Shown here in pieces: positions 6,701 to 8,788 of a stretch of 8,788 nt of DNA. Every line of letters starts with the position of its first letter. Position 1 is the stretch's first letter. The notes under the pieces were generated by a model. The model ran no database searches and was not told the origin of the DNA. It saw only the letters and a list, made by a program, of their open reading frames with translations. The position numbers and the translations under genes were made by a program. The DNA is from Deltaproteobacteria bacterium (GTDB taxonomy: Bacteria; Desulfobacterota; Desulfuromonadia; Geobacterales; Pseudopelobacteraceae): contig JAURXC010000114.1 in the NCBI GenBank assembly GCA_030654645.1, positions 1-8,788 on the forward strand. Direction: 5' to 3'.

Positions 6701-8364
6701 GCACACAGATCGTTTCCGCTGCTACCAGGCTTAAAAAGATTCGTGAAGCATATGCAAAACAGCTCCCGACGCAACTGGAAGGAATCCGGAAATCCTACGA
6801 CGAGTTTGTCGCGGGTGGCGTGTGGGGCGAGAGGCTGGAGGATCTGCACCGCCGCATCCACACCATGAAGGGGGCCAGCGCTTCGTTCGGTCTGGGCAAG
6901 TTGAGCGCCGCGGCGGCAGCCGGGGAGAACCTGGCAAAAGAGGCGCTGCAGACGACCACTCCCACCGACAAAAACTGGCATCAGCAGATGCAGGAATGCT
7001 TCAAGCTGATTGAACGCGAAATCGCCCGGATTGATCCGGAGCAGGGGATGGAGCTGCAGATCCAGGAGCTGACGGTAGCTTCCGATGCTTCCGCCGATAA
7101 GGAACAGAAGGTGGTTTACCTGTGCGAGGATGACTCGTTCCAGCGCCTGGCCCTGGCAACCCAGATAGGCTGCTTCGGTTTCGAGGTCGTTTCCTTCGGG
7201 GATATTGATCAGTTGTACAATGCAGTGCAGAACTCCTCGCCCGATGCCATCGTCATGGACATGATCTTTCCCGACAAGCCGGTCGGGGGGGCGGAGATCA
7301 TGAATAAAATCCAGTCGGGACGTGAAAAGCCGATTGCGACGGTCTTCATATCGTCAAACAACTCCCTTGCCAATCGGCTGTCGGCGGTACGTGCCGGCTC
7401 CAGCGCCTATTTCACCAAGCCGCTCAATATAACCGATCTCTGCTCGACGCTCAGCCTGCTCACCTCCGCGGTCAAGCCGGAGCCATACCGGATCATGATC
7501 GTGGATGATGACCCTCAACTGGCCGATTATCATGCCTTGATACTTCAGGAGGCGGGTATGACCACGATGACGGTGAACGATCCGCTGCAGGTGATGTCGC
7601 CGTTGTTCGAATTCAAGCCGGACCTGATTTTGATGGATATGTACATGCCGGGATGCAACGGCGTGGAACTGGCCAAAGCGATCCGCCAGATCGGCGCCTA
7701 TTTCAGTATTCCGATTGTTTTCCTTTCCAGCGAAACCGATACCGAAAAACAGTTTCATGCGATGTTGACAGGCGGGGACGAGTTCCTGACCAAGCCGATC
7801 AAGGCGCAGCATTTGATCTCATCGGTGGCTGTCCGCGCCGAACGGATGAAGATCATCCGCTCCTACATGGTGCGGGACAGCATGACCGGCCTGTTCAATC
7901 ACACCACCACCAAGGAACATCTGGATACCGCCATTGCCCACGCCCAGCGCAAGGAAGAGGAAGTCTGCTTTGCCATGATCGATGTGGACAAGTTCAAAAC
8001 GGTCAATGACTCGTATGGGCACCCGGTCGGCGATCGTGTACTGATTGCGCTGGCCCGCCTGCTGGGGCAGCGTGTGCGCAAAACGGACGTTGTCGGGCGT
8101 TTCGGAGGGGAAGAATTTGCCGTTGTGCTTCCCGGTTGCAGCATTTCCGAGGCGGTCACGCTGTTGAACGAGCTGCGGGAGAGTTTTGCGGCTGTCCGTT
8201 TTCAGGCAAAGGGTGAGCCCTTCTCCTGCACCTTCAGCTGCGGGGTCGCTCCACTCTCGCTCTATGGTGATGCCACAGCGCTCTGCAAGGCGGCTGACGA
8301 TGCGCTGTACCAGGCCAAGAACGGCGGACGGAACCTGGTGTGTGACGCCAGCTGTGAAAAATGA
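6697..8364 (+). CDS. Diguanylate cyclase with Hpt-REC-REC-GGDEF architecture
   Basis: Diguanylate cyclases make cyclic di-GMP from two GTP. The N-terminal Hpt domain (about 1-115) has His55 in RIHTMKGASASFG. REC1 (139-255) has Asp145-Asp146, phosphoacceptor Asp188 (VMDMIFP), Ser219 and Lys241. REC2 (264-385) has Asp270-Asp271-Asp272, Asp314 (LMDMYMP), Ser344 and Lys366. Both receivers have Ser where Thr is more common in the switch position. The GGDEF domain (about 393-555) begins RDSMTGLFN, contains MIDVDKFKTVNDSYGH for metal and GTP binding, and has an active-site GGEEF at 470-474. The inhibitory-site RxxD (Arg461-Asp464) stands exactly five residues before it. The enzyme should be active and product-inhibited. 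The start is the GTG of a GTGA overlap with the REC gene, with GGAG eight bases upstream. This is the likely output of the CheA pathway; the Hpt and second REC set it apart from WspR (one REC plus GGDEF). Confidence 0.95.
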   Translation: MSTQIVSAATRLKKIREAYAKQLPTQLEGIRKSYDEFVAGGVWGERLEDLHRRIHTMKGASASFGLGKLSAAAAAGENLAKEALQTTTPTDKNWHQQMQECFKLIEREIARIDPEQGMELQIQELTVASDASADKEQKVVYLCEDDSFQRLALATQIGCFGFEVVSFGDIDQLYNAVQNSSPDAIVMDMIFPDKPVGGAEIMNKIQSGREKPIATVFISSNNSLANRLSAVRAGSSAYFTKPLNITDLCSTLSLLTSAVKPEPYRIMIVDDDPQLADYHALILQEAGMTTMTVNDPLQVMSPLFEFKPDLILMDMYMPGCNGVELAKAIRQIGAYFSIPIVFLSSETDTEKQFHAMLTGGDEFLTKPIKAQHLISSVAVRAERMKIIRSYMVRDSMTGLFNHTTTKEHLDTAIAHAQRKEEEVCFAMIDVDKFKTVNDSYGHPVGDRVLIALARLLGQRVRKTDVVGRFGGEEFAVVLPGCSISEAVTLLNELRESFAAVRFQAKGEPFSCTFSCGVAPLSLYGDATALCKAADDALYQAKNGGRNLVCDASCEK

Positions 8365-8420
8365 AGTCAAACTGTAGTCACAGATATTGAGATTCGGATT
8401 CTACCACCTTTGGAACTGAA

Positions 8421-8431
8421 AAGGAATTTCC
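8421..8431 (+). promoter_or_regulatory. Ribosome binding site of the PocR-domain gene
   Basis: AAGGA (8421-8425) lies six bases before the ATG at 8432. A TGA in the same frame at 8417-8419 rules out a longer start. The other part of the 67-base gap after the cyclase gene shows no intrinsic terminator and no convincing promoter. Confidence 0.65.
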
Positions 8432-8788
8432 ATGGCGCGTACATTGGCGGAACTGATCGACATTGCCAACTTACAGCGGCTCATGGACCACTTCCATACC
8501 GCTACCGGTATTCCGGTCGGCATAATCGGCACCGACGGCACCGTCTTTGTCGCCACCGGGTGGCAGGAGATCTGCACCGTTTTCCATCGCCGCCACCCTG
8601 TCACCGCCGAACGCTGCCGTCAAAGTGACGACTACATCAAATCCCGCCCGCTTGCAGAAGATTATATCGCTTACAAATGCCGCAACGGACTCTGGGATAT
8701 GGCAAAGCCGATCGTCATAGCCGGAGATCATTGCGCCACGCTGTATCTGGGCCAGTTCTTCTACGACGACGAAGAGATCGACGAGGAA
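8432..8788 (+). CDS. PocR-domain sensory protein, 3'-truncated by window edge
   Basis: The ATG at 8432 opens a frame of 119 codons that runs without a stop to the window's end. The visible protein is a PocR-type ligand-binding domain from its first residues: LIDIANLQRLMDHFHTATGI (8-27), then ATGWQEICTVFHRRHP (41-56), a Cys62-containing segment, YKCRNGLWDMAKPI (81-94) and LYLGQFFY (104-111). Cysteines lie at 48, 62, 83 and 101; the first three fit positions I recall as conserved in the family. PocR domains are predicted to sense small hydrocarbon-like ligands such as propanediol in the regulator PocR. In proteobacterial sensors this domain usually heads a PAS histidine kinase, a GGDEF protein or an MCP, so the missing part may be any of these. 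No signal peptide or membrane helix is visible, so it should be cytoplasmic. It could be the last gene of the operon or the first of the next unit. Confidence 0.88.
   Translation, partial: MARTLAELIDIANLQRLMDHFHTATGIPVGIIGTDGTVFVATGWQEICTVFHRRHPVTAERCRQSDDYIKSRPLAEDYIAYKCRNGLWDMAKPIVIAGDHCATLYLGQFFYDDEEIDEE

Noticed and set aside
8371..8384. CTGT-AGTC-ACAG hairpin after the cyclase gene
   Set aside because: Four base pairs with no T-run is too weak for a terminator.
8387..8415. Possible promoter for the PocR gene (TTGAGA at 8387-8392)
   Set aside because: No TATAAT-like box is found at the proper distance, and no -24/-12 GG...GC element was seen.
8410..8628. Short plus-strand frame overlapping the PocR gene
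   Set aside because: Its Arg/His/Pro-rich product has no motif, while the PocR frame from 8432 matches a known domain along its full visible length and has a ribosome binding site.

Overview
The window holds a compact plus-strand chemosensory gene cluster. In order it reads: a 5'-truncated methyl-accepting chemotaxis protein (MCP), CheB methylesterase, CheR methyltransferase with a TPR tail, a hybrid CheA kinase ending in a receiver (REC) domain, a single-domain REC protein, and a diguanylate cyclase built as Hpt-REC-REC-GGDEF. After a 67-base gap comes the start of a gene with an N-terminal PocR sensory domain, cut by the window's right edge. There is no gene-free stretch over about 80 bases, and I saw no RNA gene, mobile element or CRISPR array.

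Organism: the high G+C content, tight gene packing, hybrid CheA, TPR-tailed CheR, PocR-type sensor and large number of signalling modules suggest a Geobacter-like member of the Desulfuromonadia/Geobacterales. This is inference from gene content and protein style, not from a database comparison.

Layout: the MCP (1-1407) and cheB (1411-2457) are in the same reading frame and separated only by a stop codon plus one codon. cheB and cheR (2454-3992) overlap as ATGA. A 78-base gap precedes cheA (4071-6299). The REC gene (6317-6700) has the strongest Shine-Dalgarno sequence of the cluster and overlaps the cyclase gene (6697-8364) as GTGA. The spacing argues for one transcript from the MCP through the cyclase. 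The PocR gene (8432 to the edge) has its own ribosome binding site, and no terminator was seen before it.

How the genes work together (inference from families): the MCP controls CheA, while CheR and CheB set MCP methylation. CheA autophosphorylates on its Hpt histidine and can pass phosphate to CheB, its own REC, the free REC protein and the REC domains of the cyclase. The output would be cyclic di-GMP synthesis, as in the Pseudomonas Wsp system, rather than direct flagellar motor control. It differs from Wsp in that the cyclase carries its own Hpt and two REC domains, a separate REC protein precedes it, and no separate CheW is visible here. Five REC domains and two Hpt domains in one cluster suggest a branched or multi-step phosphorelay. 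All catalytic motifs of the cyclase and its RxxD inhibitory site are intact.
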